From positions 1,550,001 to 1,614,000 of the forward strand of contig NC_010681.1 of NCBI RefSeq assembly GCF_000020125.1: a stretch of DNA of 64,000 nucleotides, written 5' to 3'. Made by a program: the position numbers and the translations under genes. Source of the DNA: Paraburkholderia phytofirmans PsJN (GTDB lineage: Bacteria; Pseudomonadota; Gammaproteobacteria; Burkholderiales; Burkholderiaceae). Positions 26,439 to 37,042 of the stretch are shown one piece after another. Numbering within the stretch: position 1 is the first letter of the stretch; each line of letters begins with the position of its first letter. The notes below the pieces were generated by a model. The model did not search any database. It was given only the letters and a program-made list of their open reading frames with translations, and was not told the origin of the DNA.

Positions 26439-26457
26439 AATGCGAATTATTATCATT
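26439..26457. promoter_or_regulatory. Fur box upstream of bfd-tonB-exbB-exbD
   Basis: AATGCGAATTATTATCATT is a 19-bp dyad with seven of nine positions paired, and the best Fur-like site in the window. It lies about 25 bases upstream of the bfd start on the minus strand. Confidence 0.78.
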
Positions 26458-26631
26458 TTGTTTGGGCCGTTTGGCAAGCGTCCTGCGTGATTTTTTGTAA
26501 CAAAACCAGACTCTTAGAAGGGTTTCGTCTATGAGGCGGTGGCGAGTGAGTCGCCGGGCGGCGCGGGAAAATGACCTGAAAAGTTCGCCAAAGTCCCCGT
26601 GCTGGGCCGAAAACGGCGCTTGGCAGCCCGT

Positions 26632-27519
26632 TTATGCAGCTTGGGAGTTGGGAGCTGCCGTGCGGCGCGAGGGGATCGACACCGTTTCGACGGTCGCGTC
26701 AATATGCAGCAGGGTGGCGGCCAATTGCTGCTGATGGGTGCCGTCGCCAGTGGAAAAAAAGCGGGGCGAAACAGTAGCCGCGCTTGGCGGCACCGCGCGC
26801 AAACCGTGTTGGTCGAGCACGCGTTCCAGTTGCCGCGCAATGGCGATGCTCGTGTCGATCAGCATCAGCCGGTCGCCGACGATATCGCGAATCGCCGCAT
26901 CGAGAAACGGGTAGTGCGTGCAGCCGAGCACCAGCGTGTCCGCGCCAGCGTCGAGCATCGGCTGCAGGTAGCCGCGCAGCAGCGCACGCAATTCCGCGGA
27001 GCCGACGTCGCAGCGTTCCACGGCCTGCACGAGCCCGTGGCCCGGCTGGCAGAGAAAGCGGCAATCCGCCGCGTAGCGTTCGAGCAGCGCCTGAAAGCGG
27101 GCGCTGCGCAGCGTCACTTGTGTGGCGAGGACGCCGGCGACACGGGTTTTCGATTGCAGCGCCGCGGGTTTGACGCCAGGTTCGACGCCGACCAAAGGAA
27201 TAGGCAGCTTTTCGCGAACCAGCGCGATCGACTGCGCGGTGGCCGTATTGCAGGCGACCACCAACGCTTTCGCGCCTTGCTTGACGAGCCATTCGCCGAT
27301 CGCAAGCGTACGGTCCGCGATGAAGTCGTCGTCGCGCTCGCCGTAGGGGGCGTAGAGCGAGTCGGCGACATACAGGATCGCTTCGTCAGGCAGTTGTGCC
27401 CGAACCGCCCGCAGCACCGACAGACCACCCAGCCCCGAATCGAAAATGCCGACCGGTGTGCGCGTTCCGGCGCCAGACGTGAACATTCCTGTATTCGCGG
27501 TGGAGGATTCTGCGGGCAT
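26632..27519 (-). CDS. murI: Glutamate racemase
   Basis: MurI makes D-glutamate for peptidoglycan. The two catalytic cysteines are in ACNTATAQ and GCTHYPFL, and PVGIFDSGLGGLSVL marks the N-terminal substrate site. The start is uncertain: a TTG at 27552, an ATG at 27519 and an ATG at 27486 are all in frame, none with a good ribosome site. The family usually begins about ten residues before VGIFDSG, which favours one of the ATGs. The Ser/Ala-rich C terminus is longer than usual. Confidence 0.93.
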   Translation of the reverse strand: MPAESSTANTGMFTSGAGTRTPVGIFDSGLGGLSVLRAVRAQLPDEAILYVADSLYAPYGERDDDFIADRTLAIGEWLVKQGAKALVVACNTATAQSIALVREKLPIPLVGVEPGVKPAALQSKTRVAGVLATQVTLRSARFQALLERYAADCRFLCQPGHGLVQAVERCDVGSAELRALLRGYLQPMLDAGADTLVLGCTHYPFLDAAIRDIVGDRLMLIDTSIAIARQLERVLDQHGLRAVPPSAATVSPRFFSTGDGTHQQQLAATLLHIDATVETVSIPSRRTAAPNSQAA

Positions 27520-27662
27520 AGACGGCGAGGACGCGTGCGGCACGGCGCTCAAGGGACACTCGGAAAAACGGGACGGTGCGCAAGTATATCGCCCGCGCGG
27601 CGTGGATCATCGCAAATAAGCTGAGCCATGAACGGCGCGCGGGTAGGTGCAGCGTGGGTCGA

Positions 27663-28142
27663 TCAGGACTCGACCGAGCCCATTGCGGATTGCTGGTAGT
27701 TCTGGATGCCGATCTTGTCGATCAGGTCGATTTGCGTTTCGAGCCAGTCGATATGTTCTTCGGTGTCGTCGAGAATCTTCGTGAAGATTTCACGGGAGAT
27801 GAAATCGCGCACCGTTTCGCAATACGCGATAGCTTCTTTACAGGTGCTCTGCGAAATCTGTTCGAGCTTCAAATCGCATTCGAGGATTTCTTTCGTTTCC
27901 TCACCGATCAGCAATTTGTGCAGATCCTGCAGATTCGGCAGACCGTCGAGCATGAAAATGCGTTCGATGAGCCAGTCGGCGTGCTTCATCTCGCCGATCG
28001 ATTCGTCGTATTCGTGCTTGCCGAGTTTCTCGAGACCCCAGTGCTTATACATCCGCGCATGCAGGAAGTACTGATTGATGGCGGTCAGTTCGTTCTTCAA
28101 CTGCGAGTTGAGATATTCGATGACCTTCTTGTCGCCTTGCAT
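27663..28142 (-). CDS. bfr: Bacterioferritin
   Basis: A 159-residue four-helix-bundle iron-storage protein. The heme ligand Met52 is present (GEMKHADW). Ferroxidase ligands Glu18, Glu51, His54, Glu94 and His130 align with E. coli Bfr, but position 127, normally Glu, is Thr ([11 protein letters not shown]); the codon at 27762-27764 confirms it. This resembles subunits that keep heme but have an altered iron site. It stores iron and would be unloaded by Bfd, encoded nearby. Confidence 0.95.
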   Translation of the reverse strand: MQGDKKVIEYLNSQLKNELTAINQYFLHARMYKHWGLEKLGKHEYDESIGEMKHADWLIERIFMLDGLPNLQDLHKLLIGEETKEILECDLKLEQISQSTCKEAIAYCETVRDFISREIFTKILDDTEEHIDWLETQIDLIDKIGIQNYQQSAMGSVES

Positions 28143-28250
28143 GGTGTGTCCTTATAGGGGCTTTGAATTTCCCAGAACAATAAACGGCGAAACGCAAAAA
28201 GCCAAGCCAAAAAATCAGATTTTCGCTTGATTTCAGAGGGTTTTTCGCGT

Positions 28251-28269
28251 GATGCGTACCGTTCTCATT
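28251..28269. promoter_or_regulatory. Weak Fur-box-like site upstream of bfr
   Basis: GATGCGTACCGTTCTCATT agrees with the bfd Fur box at 13 of 19 positions. It is about 110 bases upstream of bfr on the minus strand. Confidence 0.3.
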
Positions 28270-28279
28270 TCATCATAAA

Positions 28280-28306
28280 AAAGCCGGGGTTTCAGGCCCC
28301 GGCTTT
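28280..28306 (-). terminator. Intrinsic terminator downstream of fumarase gene
   Basis: AAAGCCGGGG pairs with CCCCGGCTTT around a seven-base loop, with A and T runs at the two ends. It lies directly after the fumarase stop on the minus strand and shields bfr. Confidence 0.9.
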
Positions 28307-28331
28307 GAATGATTCAGCGGATGTCAATACT

Positions 28332-29855
28332 TCAAACTGTCGCGACCGGAATCTTGCCGATCTTTGCTTGCCATTCCTTCGGCCCGGTTTGATGAACGGA
28401 AGTGCCGTTCGAATCGACGGCCACGGTCACCGGCATGTCCTGCACGTCGAACTCGTAGATCGCTTCCATGCCGAGGTCTTCGAACGCGAGAACCTTCGCG
28501 CTGCGAATCGCCTTCGACACGAGGTACGCCGCGCCGCCCACGGCCATCAGATACGCCGCCTTGTGCTTCTTGATCGCCTCGATGGCGACCGGGCCGCGTT
28601 CCGCCTTGCCGATCATCGAGATCAGGCCGGTTTGCGACAGCATCGTCTCGGTGAACTTGTCCATGCGCGTTGCCGTGGTCGGGCCCGCGGGACCGACGGC
28701 TTCATCGCGCACCGGATCGACCGGGCCGACGTAGTAAATCACGCGGTTCGTGAAGTCGACCGGCAACTTCTCGCCCTTGGCCAGCATATCGGCGATGCGC
28801 TTGTGAGCCGCGTCACGGCCTGTCAGCATCTTGCCCGACAGCAGCAGCGTCTGGCCCGGCGTCCACGCGGCGACTTCTTCCGGCGTGAGCGTGTTCAGAT
28901 CGACGCGCTTGCTCTTCTCGGTATCCGGTTCCCACTGCACCTTCGGCCATGCGTCGAGCGACGGCGCTTCGAGCTTGGCGACGCCTGAACCGTCCAGCGT
29001 GAAGTGTGCGTGACGCGTAGCCGCGCAGTTCGGGATGATCGCGATCGGCTTGCTCGCGGCGTGCGTCGGCGCGGCCATGATCTTCACGTCGAGCACGGTG
29101 GCGAGGCCGCCCAGACCTTGCGCGCCGATGCCGAGCGCGTTGACCTTCTCGTGCAGTTCCACGCGCAGTTCTTCGATCCAGTCCTTCGGGCCGCGTGCGA
29201 TCACGTCCTGAATGTCGATCGGATCCATCAGCGATTCCTTCGCCATCACCATCGCTTTTTCAGCGGTGCCGCCGATACCGATGCCGAGCATGCCCGGCGG
29301 GCACCAGCCCGCGCCCATGGTCGGCACGGTCTTGAGAATCCAGTCGACGATCGAATCCGACGGATTCAGCATCGCGAACTTCGACTTGTTTTCCGAGCCG
29401 CCGCCCTTGGCCGCGACCTGCACGTCGACCGTATTGCCCGGCACGATCTCGTAGTGGATCACGGCCGGCGTGTTGTCCTTCGTGTTCTTGCGGCCACCTT
29501 CCGGCGGGCTCACGATCGACGCGCGCAGCACGTTGTCCGGGTTCAGATAACCACGGCGCACGCCTTCGTTGATCATGTCGGTGACGCCCATCGTCGCGCC
29601 GTCCCAACGCACGTCCATGCCGACCTTCACGAACACCGTGACGATGCCGGTGTCCTGGCAGATCGGGCGCTTGCCTTCGGCGCACATGCGGCTGTTGGTG
29701 AGAATCTGCGCGATGGCGTCTTTCGCGGCGGGGCTCTGTTCGAGCTCGTAGGCGCGGCCGAGAGCCTGGATGTAGTCGAGCGGATGGTAGTAGCTGATGT
29801 ACTGAAGCGAATCAGCAATGCTCTGAATCAGATCTTCCTGTTTGATGACGGTCAT
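28332..29855 (-). CDS. fumA: Class I fumarate hydratase (4Fe-4S)
   Basis: A 507-residue class I fumarase, the iron-sulfur form that converts fumarate to malate in the citric acid cycle. The three cluster cysteines are in PICQDTG, GWCPPGM and NCAATRHAH. The C-terminal beta domain has VDPVRDEAVGPAGPTTATRMD. Its length is typical. It sits beside iron-storage genes, and as an Fe-S enzyme its use is expected to depend on iron supply, but no Fur box was found directly before it. Confidence 0.95.
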   Translation of the reverse strand: MTVIKQEDLIQSIADSLQYISYYHPLDYIQALGRAYELEQSPAAKDAIAQILTNSRMCAEGKRPICQDTGIVTVFVKVGMDVRWDGATMGVTDMINEGVRRGYLNPDNVLRASIVSPPEGGRKNTKDNTPAVIHYEIVPGNTVDVQVAAKGGGSENKSKFAMLNPSDSIVDWILKTVPTMGAGWCPPGMLGIGIGGTAEKAMVMAKESLMDPIDIQDVIARGPKDWIEELRVELHEKVNALGIGAQGLGGLATVLDVKIMAAPTHAASKPIAIIPNCAATRHAHFTLDGSGVAKLEAPSLDAWPKVQWEPDTEKSKRVDLNTLTPEEVAAWTPGQTLLLSGKMLTGRDAAHKRIADMLAKGEKLPVDFTNRVIYYVGPVDPVRDEAVGPAGPTTATRMDKFTETMLSQTGLISMIGKAERGPVAIEAIKKHKAAYLMAVGGAAYLVSKAIRSAKVLAFEDLGMEAIYEFDVQDMPVTVAVDSNGTSVHQTGPKEWQAKIGKIPVATV

Positions 29856-29910
29856 GGCTAGCTCAGTGGGGACGGTGGCGCTTGTTGTCGGACTCGCCGG
29901 GCAGGGCGGG

Positions 29911-30522
29911 TCAGTCGTGCGCCTTCAGGGGAGTGGAACCTTTAACGGAGCCCACGGCGTGCAGGACGGCGGGCTCTTCGAAATGTTTGGGATGCGTGTG
30001 CGTGGTGAGGCGGTCGACCGCCGCCATCACGAGCGCCGAGACGAGGAACGCGACGTGGATGATCACCTGCCACATGATCGTATGCGTCGAATTCTGGTCG
30101 GGGCTGATGAAGGTCTTCAGCAGATGGATCGACGAGATGCTGATCAGCGCCATCGACAGTTTGACCTTGAGCACGCCGGCGTTCACGTGGTCGAGCCATT
30201 CCGGTTCGTCCGGATGACCCTCGACGCCCAGGCGCGACACGAACGTTTCATACCCGCCGATGATCACCATGATCAGCAGGTTCGAGATCATCACCACGTC
30301 GATCAGACCGAGTACGACCAGCATGATGTTGGTTTCGTCGAGCGTCATGGAGGCCGTGACGAGATGCCAGACTTCCTTGAGGAACAGCACGACGTAGACC
30401 GCCTGGGCCACGATCAGACCCAGATAGAGCGGCAACTGCAGCCAGCGGCTCATGAAGATGATGGAAGGGATCGGGCGCATCGGGCGGCGCTGATGGGCGG
30501 AGTCGGATCGCGGAGCGGACAT
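29911..30522 (-). CDS. YqhA/UPF0114 family membrane protein
   Basis: An inner-membrane protein of about 203 residues with four hydrophobic helices. It matches the UPF0114 (YqhA) family through SRWLQLPLYLGLIVAQAVYVVLF-like and NLLIMVIIGGYETFVS segments. The function is unknown. The start is uncertain: the family-like part begins near MRPIPSIIFMSRW (30480), with further in-frame ATGs at 30522 and 30558 and no clear ribosome site. It is 55 bases downstream of the fumarase start and on the same strand, so it is transcribed toward that gene. Confidence 0.8.
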   Translation of the reverse strand: MSAPRSDSAHQRRPMRPIPSIIFMSRWLQLPLYLGLIVAQAVYVVLFLKEVWHLVTASMTLDETNIMLVVLGLIDVVMISNLLIMVIIGGYETFVSRLGVEGHPDEPEWLDHVNAGVLKVKLSMALISISSIHLLKTFISPDQNSTHTIMWQVIIHVAFLVSALVMAAVDRLTTHTHPKHFEEPAVLHAVGSVKGSTPLKAHD

Positions 30523-30828
30523 GGGCAAGAGTCGGACGAAACGCAGGTGACGGAACATGGACTAAATGCGCGGACTGAATGCGCCGGCGCGGCATGCACG
30601 GTACGCGGCACATACATGGCAGGCACGCGTTGGATCAGGCACGCAGACCAGGGCGCAGACGGCGCGGTGCACGGCCAGAGAAGACCGGAAAAGCTCGCAT
30701 CAGGCGCGCTATTGTACAGCGTCGGGTGAGTTTGCTGCATTGCGGCGGGCAGGGTGGCGCCGCTTCGGCGGGCGGCGCGCTTGACCGCGCACCTTGCGGA
30801 CGCCGGCTGGCGGCGAGTCCCTAAACGC

Positions 30829-31743
30829 TCACGACGTCGCTGACGGCACCCTTCTGACCTTCAGGCTCGCCAGCCCGATCCCCGTGACCACGCAGGCGAG
30901 CGCGATACCGTGCGCGAAGGTGGGCCGCTCGCCGAGAAACGCGATGCCGTAGCTCGCGGCCGCCACGGGCAGCACGGCGCTGAACACGCCCGCGAGACTG
31001 CCCGGCACATGACGGATGCCCTTCATCCACAACCAGAACGAAAAGATGCTGGCCGACAGTCCGTACCAGAGCACCAGCGTCCAGACACTGAGCGGCACGG
31101 CGCGATAGTCGAAGTCGAGCAGCGCGCTCGCGCCGAACGGCAGCATCAGCAGAAGGCCGAAGAGATGCGTGTACGCGCAGATGTCGATCGGTGCGAGTGT
31201 CTGCGTGAGACGCCGTGACAGGATGATGTAAAGCGATTCGCAGCACACCGCGCCGAGCACCATCAGGTTGCCCGCGAACGACGTCTCGCCGCCCGAGCTC
31301 CGATCCGCGTGCGCGAGATTGATGACGACCACGCCGACGATCGCCAGCGCGATCGACGCGAGTGCCCGACCGTTCGGACGCTCTTTGAGGATGAGCCACG
31401 AGAGCAGCGCGACGACCGCGGGAATCGTGCTCGTGATGACGCCGGCCGCGACCGCGCTCGTGCGTTGCACGCCACCGAGCATCAGCAGCGTAAACCCGAA
31501 GGTGCCGAACAGAGCCTGCAGGAACAGGTTGAACCATTCGCCGCGCTTCACGCGGCGCAGTCTGGACATGCGCAGAAGCGGCCACAGTACGGCCATTGCG
31601 ATCATGAAGCGCAGCAGCGCGAACAGAGGGACGGGGACGAACTCAACGATCGATTTACCGATTCCGACATTGCTGCCGACCAGCAGCATCGAGGTGATAA
31701 GAAGCAGGGAGTAACGATTAAGACGCGGGGAGTAACGATTCAA
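30829..31743 (-). CDS. EamA-family (DMT) transporter
   Basis: A 304-residue integral membrane protein with about ten helices in two EamA repeats, for example FGFTLLMLGGVQRTSAVAAGVI and FSFWLWMKGIRHVPGSLAGVFS. Members export metabolites such as amino acids or purines. The first codons contain a short tandem duplication (NRYSPRLNRYS) discussed separately, so the exact start could be 21 bases further in. The substrate is unknown. Confidence 0.85.
   Translation of the reverse strand: MNRYSPRLNRYSLLLITSMLLVGSNVGIGKSIVEFVPVPLFALLRFMIAMAVLWPLLRMSRLRRVKRGEWFNLFLQALFGTFGFTLLMLGGVQRTSAVAAGVITSTIPAVVALLSWLILKERPNGRALASIALAIVGVVVINLAHADRSSGGETSFAGNLMVLGAVCCESLYIILSRRLTQTLAPIDICAYTHLFGLLLMLPFGASALLDFDYRAVPLSVWTLVLWYGLSASIFSFWLWMKGIRHVPGSLAGVFSAVLPVAAASYGIAFLGERPTFAHGIALACVVTGIGLASLKVRRVPSATS
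31707..31740. repeat. Tandem duplication at the start of the EamA gene
   Basis: GGGAGTAACGATT occurs at 31707-31719 and again at 31728-31740, a 21-base offset. On the minus strand it encodes the repeated NRYS at residues 2-5 and 9-12. Confidence 0.75.
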
Positions 31744-32247
31744 GCTGGAATCCAGACGGCTAGTTCAGTTAGCATTGTAAAAGGCCGTGCGAGCCAGCGT
31801 AAGGGCGCGTCGCAGGCATGCGGGGTTCGCACGGCGTCGCGGTATGCAGCGCGCTCGCTCCGCGCTCGATCTATGCGCGGCTTCAGACACATGATCGTCG
31901 GTCAGCGCGTAGCATGCGTTGCTTCGCGCTGCATTCATCATTCGACGCTTGGGTCGCGTGAGCCGCCTTAGGGTTTTCGCTGGCAATCCGGCGCATTGCA
32001 CGTAAGTGGCCGGTAAGTTGCAGCGTTTATGTTTGAGCGTGAGAGCGGAACGTCGTTTGGCATGTACTCATGTTGCGGTGCCGCATGAGTGATGCATGCA
32101 GACGGATAGGCCGCGGCGCATCGGTCGGCGATCGAAGCGCGAGGGTTGGAGACAGCACGCCGCTCGTTGCGGCGTCAACAAGACAGAGGGCGCGCGCGAG
32201 GCGCGCCGGCACAGGTTTTACGTTTCATCTTCACCAAGGGGTTGTCG
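31744..32247. other. Divergent promoter region between EamA gene and acs
   Basis: About 500 bases with no supported gene. Short frames in both directions are Arg/Cys-rich and look non-coding. The 3' end has AAGGGG, the ribosome site for acs. Control elements for acetate use would be expected here but none could be named. Confidence 0.4.
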
Positions 32248-34230
<1,983 letters not shown>

Positions 34231-34321
34231 GCTTGCCTGGGTCTGTGTGAAGGGCGAGGGCGTATCGAACCAGGATCCTTGGTCCCACGCAGATTGCTGA
34301 TCGTGAAGCCAGGTTGTTGAA

Positions 34322-34364
34322 GCCACTGGGCGGACAATCCCGATTGCCTGCCCGGTGGCTTTTT
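34322..34364 (+). terminator. Intrinsic terminator or attenuator between acs and the symporter operon
   Basis: GCCACTGGGC (34322-34331) pairs with GCCCGGTGGC (34350-34359), with one G-T wobble, and a five-T run follows. The symporter small-subunit ATG is only 14 bases later, so read-through may set its expression. Confidence 0.75.
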
Positions 34365-34377
34365 GATACATAGGCGC

Positions 34378-34758
34378 ATGGCCGCGCCGCACCACTCCTC
34401 TCACGCTACGCTGAATCCCCTGCCGGAACCGCCCGCGGTCTCGGCAGTGATGGCGCGCGCGCATCAAAAGTACTGGCGCTTCAACCTCGCGTTGATTGCG
34501 ACGTTGATGACCTTGGGCTTCATCGTGTCGTTCGTGTTGCCGTTGATGGCTCCCGCGCTGGCACACGTGCGGATCGGCGGCTTCAGGTTGCCGTTCTACT
34601 TCGGCGCGCAGGGCGCGATCCTGATCTATCTGGCGCTCATCGTCGTGTATATCGTGCTGATGCAGCGCGCCGACCGCCAGCTCAAACGCGCCTTCGACGC
34701 GGATACCGACGCCGGCGCTGGCGTCGCCGCCGATGCGTCCATCGCGCCCGGAAGCTGA
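34378..34758 (+). CDS. DUF4212 small subunit of a sodium/solute symporter
   Basis: A 126-residue protein with two transmembrane helices (ALIATLMTLGFIVSFVLPL and GAILIYLALIVVYIVLM), preceded by HQKYWRFNLALI, the signature of the DUF4212 family. These small subunits are encoded next to VC_2705-type sodium/solute symporters. The ATG at 34378 lacks a clear ribosome site and follows a terminator by 14 bases; a TTG at 34363 is an alternative. The stop is four bases before the symporter start. Confidence 0.85.
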   Translation: MAAPHHSSHATLNPLPEPPAVSAVMARAHQKYWRFNLALIATLMTLGFIVSFVLPLMAPALAHVRIGGFRLPFYFGAQGAILIYLALIVVYIVLMQRADRQLKRAFDADTDAGAGVAADASIAPGS

Positions 34759-34762
34759 GCCG

Positions 34763-36781
34763 ATGAAGCTCACGAACCGGCTGATCAGCTCCTACGCCCT
34801 TTACACGCTCGGCTTCCTGCTTTTCATCTATGTGATGTGGCGCATCGAGCGCACCACCGGTCCTGGCGTGTGGATCGGCTATGTCTTCCTGTTCGTGCCG
34901 ATTGCGGTGTATGCGGTGATCGGCTTGCTGTCGCGCACTTCCGATCTGGTCGAATATTACGTGGCCGGGCGGCGCGTGCCGTCCGCTTTCAACGGCATGG
35001 CGACCGCGGCCGACTGGCTTTCGGCGGCTTCGTTCATCGGCCTCGCCGGCTCGATCTATGCGACCGGATATGACGGTCTCGCGTATCTGATGGGCTGGAC
35101 CGGCGGCTATTGTCTGGTCGCGTTCCTGCTCGCGCCGTATGTCCGCAAGCTCGCGCGCTACACGATTCCCGATTTTCTCGGTACGCGCTTTTCGAGCAAC
35201 GCCGTGCGCGGCCTTGCCGCATTGGCGGCGGTCTTGTGTTCGTTCGTTTATCTGGTCGCGCAGATCCAGGGCGTCGGCCTGATTGCGACGCGGTTTATCG
35301 GCGTGGATTTTGCCGTCGGCATCTTCTGCGGACTGGCGGGCATTCTGGTGTGTTCGTTTCTCGGCGGCATGCGCGCCGTGACGTGGACGCAGGTCGCGCA
35401 GTACATCATCCTGATCGCGGCGATTCTGATTCCCGTGTCGATGATCGCGCACAAGGACGGCCTCGGCTGGGTGCCGCAATTCAATTACGGCCGCTTGATG
35501 GAGCGGGTCGAAGGCCTCGAGAAGCAGGTGCGCGACGATCCGCTCGAACAGACCGTGCGCGACGATTATCGCCGCCGTGCCGCGTTGATGCAGATGCGGC
35601 TCGACACCTTGCCGCAATCGTTCGTCGATGAGAAGCTGCGTCTCACGCAGGAAGTCGCCGATCTACGCCGCCATAACGGCCCGCTGCGCGAGATCAAGGA
35701 GCGTGAACGCTCGCTCGAACAGTTTCCACGCGATGCCGCCGCCGCGCAAATCGTCTGGGCCCAGCGACGCGATGAAATGCTGATGCGCGCAGCCGCACCG
35801 GTGCCGATGCATGAGCCGTTTCCCGCCGTGAGTGATGAAGACCGGCGCATCCACGAACGCAATTTTCTTTCGCTGCTGCTGTGCCTGTCGCTCGGCACGG
35901 CGAGCCTGCCGCATATTCTGACGCGCTATAACACGACCACCTCGGTGGCTTCAGCGCGACGCTCCGTCGGATGGACGCTGTTCTTCGTCGCGCTGTTCTA
36001 TCTGACGGTGCCGGTGTTGGCGGTACTGATCAAGTACGAAATATTGACCAACCTGGTCGGCCATCATTTCTCGGACTTGCCGCAGTGGCTCATGCAGTGG
36101 CGCAAGGTCGAGCCGAGCCTGATCAGTCTTGCCGATACGAACGGCGACGGCATCGTGCGGTGGAGCGAGATTCAGATGCAGCCCGACATGGTCGTGCTTG
36201 CCGCGCCGGAGATCGCGGGGCTGCCGTATGTGATGTCGGGGCTGATCGCGGCCGGCGCGCTGGCCGCGGCGCTCTCCACTGCGGACGGTTTGCTGCTCAC
36301 CATCGCCAATGCTTTGTCGCACGATGTGTACTACCACATGGTCGATCCGAACGCGTCGAGCCAGCGGCGCGTGACGATCTCGAAGATTCTGTTGCTGGGG
36401 GTGGCGCTGTTCGCGTCGTACGTGGCGTCGTTGAATACGGGGAACATTCTGTTTCTGGTGGGCGCGGCGTTTTCGCTGGCGGCTTCGAGTCTGTTTCCGG
36501 TGCTGGTGCTGGGCGTGTTCTGGAAGCGCACCACGCGCCTGGGCGCGGTGGCGGGCATGGTGGCGGGGCTGGTGGTGTGCATCTATTACATCGTCTCGAC
36601 GTACCCGTTCTTCACGCAGATGACGGGTTTCGCCGGCCCGAGGTGGTTCGGGATCGAGCCGATCAGTTCCGGCGTATTCGGCGTGCCGGCGGGGTTTCTG
36701 GTGGCGATCGGCGTGAGCCTGATCGACCGGAAACCGGACGCTTATACGCGGGCGCTGGTGGACTATATCCGGCATCCTTAA
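34763..36781 (+). CDS. Sodium/solute symporter, VC_2705 type, with coiled-coil and EF-hand-like insert
   Basis: A 672-residue SSS-family symporter with about 13 helices, paired with the DUF4212 subunit. It starts MKLTNRLISSYALYTLGF. ADWLSAASFIGLAG, TIPDFLGTRF and ALSTADGLLLTIANALSHD are typical of the acetate/solute symporter group. Between about residues 250 and 370 a charged, probably coiled-coil segment is inserted (MERVEGLEKQVRDDPLEQTV and following). At 458-469 DTNGDGIVRWSE fits a canonical EF-hand calcium loop. Its position behind acs suggests transport of acetate or another short carboxylate; this is inferred. Confidence 0.9.
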   Translation: MKLTNRLISSYALYTLGFLLFIYVMWRIERTTGPGVWIGYVFLFVPIAVYAVIGLLSRTSDLVEYYVAGRRVPSAFNGMATAADWLSAASFIGLAGSIYATGYDGLAYLMGWTGGYCLVAFLLAPYVRKLARYTIPDFLGTRFSSNAVRGLAALAAVLCSFVYLVAQIQGVGLIATRFIGVDFAVGIFCGLAGILVCSFLGGMRAVTWTQVAQYIILIAAILIPVSMIAHKDGLGWVPQFNYGRLMERVEGLEKQVRDDPLEQTVRDDYRRRAALMQMRLDTLPQSFVDEKLRLTQEVADLRRHNGPLREIKERERSLEQFPRDAAAAQIVWAQRRDEMLMRAAAPVPMHEPFPAVSDEDRRIHERNFLSLLLCLSLGTASLPHILTRYNTTTSVASARRSVGWTLFFVALFYLTVPVLAVLIKYEILTNLVGHHFSDLPQWLMQWRKVEPSLISLADTNGDGIVRWSEIQMQPDMVVLAAPEIAGLPYVMSGLIAAGALAAALSTADGLLLTIANALSHDVYYHMVDPNASSQRRVTISKILLLGVALFASYVASLNTGNILFLVGAAFSLAASSLFPVLVLGVFWKRTTRLGAVAGMVAGLVVCIYYIVSTYPFFTQMTGFAGPRWFGIEPISSGVFGVPAGFLVAIGVSLIDRKPDAYTRALVDYIRHP

Positions 36782-36819
36782 GCCGGTTCGCGCATGGGTA
36801 TGGCGCGGCGCGCGAAGTT

Positions 36820-36828
36820 TGCTATAAT
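36820..36828 (+). promoter_or_regulatory. Extended -10 promoter of tRNA-Ser
   Basis: TGCTATAAT (an extended -10) ends 13 bases before the tRNA. No good -35 is seen. Confidence 0.65.
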
Positions 36829-36841
36829 TCGGCTCCCCGCC

Positions 36842-36932
36842 GGAGAGATGGATGAGCGGTTTAAGTCGCACGCCTGGAAAGCGTGTATAGGTTAATAACC
36901 TATCCGGGGTTCGAATCCCCGTCTCTCCGCCA
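36842..36932 (+). tRNA. tRNA-Ser (GGA anticodon)
   Basis: The acceptor arms GGAGAGA and TCTCTCC pair and are followed by G and an encoded CCA. The anticodon stem CACGC/GCGTG holds loop CTGGAAA, giving anticodon GGA. A long variable arm (TATAGGTTAATAACCTA) and a GGTTCGAATCC T arm are typical of serine tRNAs. It reads UCC and UCU codons. Confidence 0.96.
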
Positions 36933-36944
36933 GGACCGAATGAT

Positions 36945-36978
36945 AAGCCGTTGAATCCCAAGGATTCAACGGCTTTTT
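36945..36978 (+). terminator. Intrinsic terminator of tRNA-Ser
   Basis: A perfect 14-bp stem (AAGCCGTTGAATCC with GGATTCAACGGCTT), a CAA loop and a run of T. Confidence 0.93.
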
Positions 36979-37042
36979 GTTTTCCTGCCAGAGCCGCCGA
37001 ACCTTACCGCCGCAATCTTTCCGTAATCTGTAGAATGCGCGG

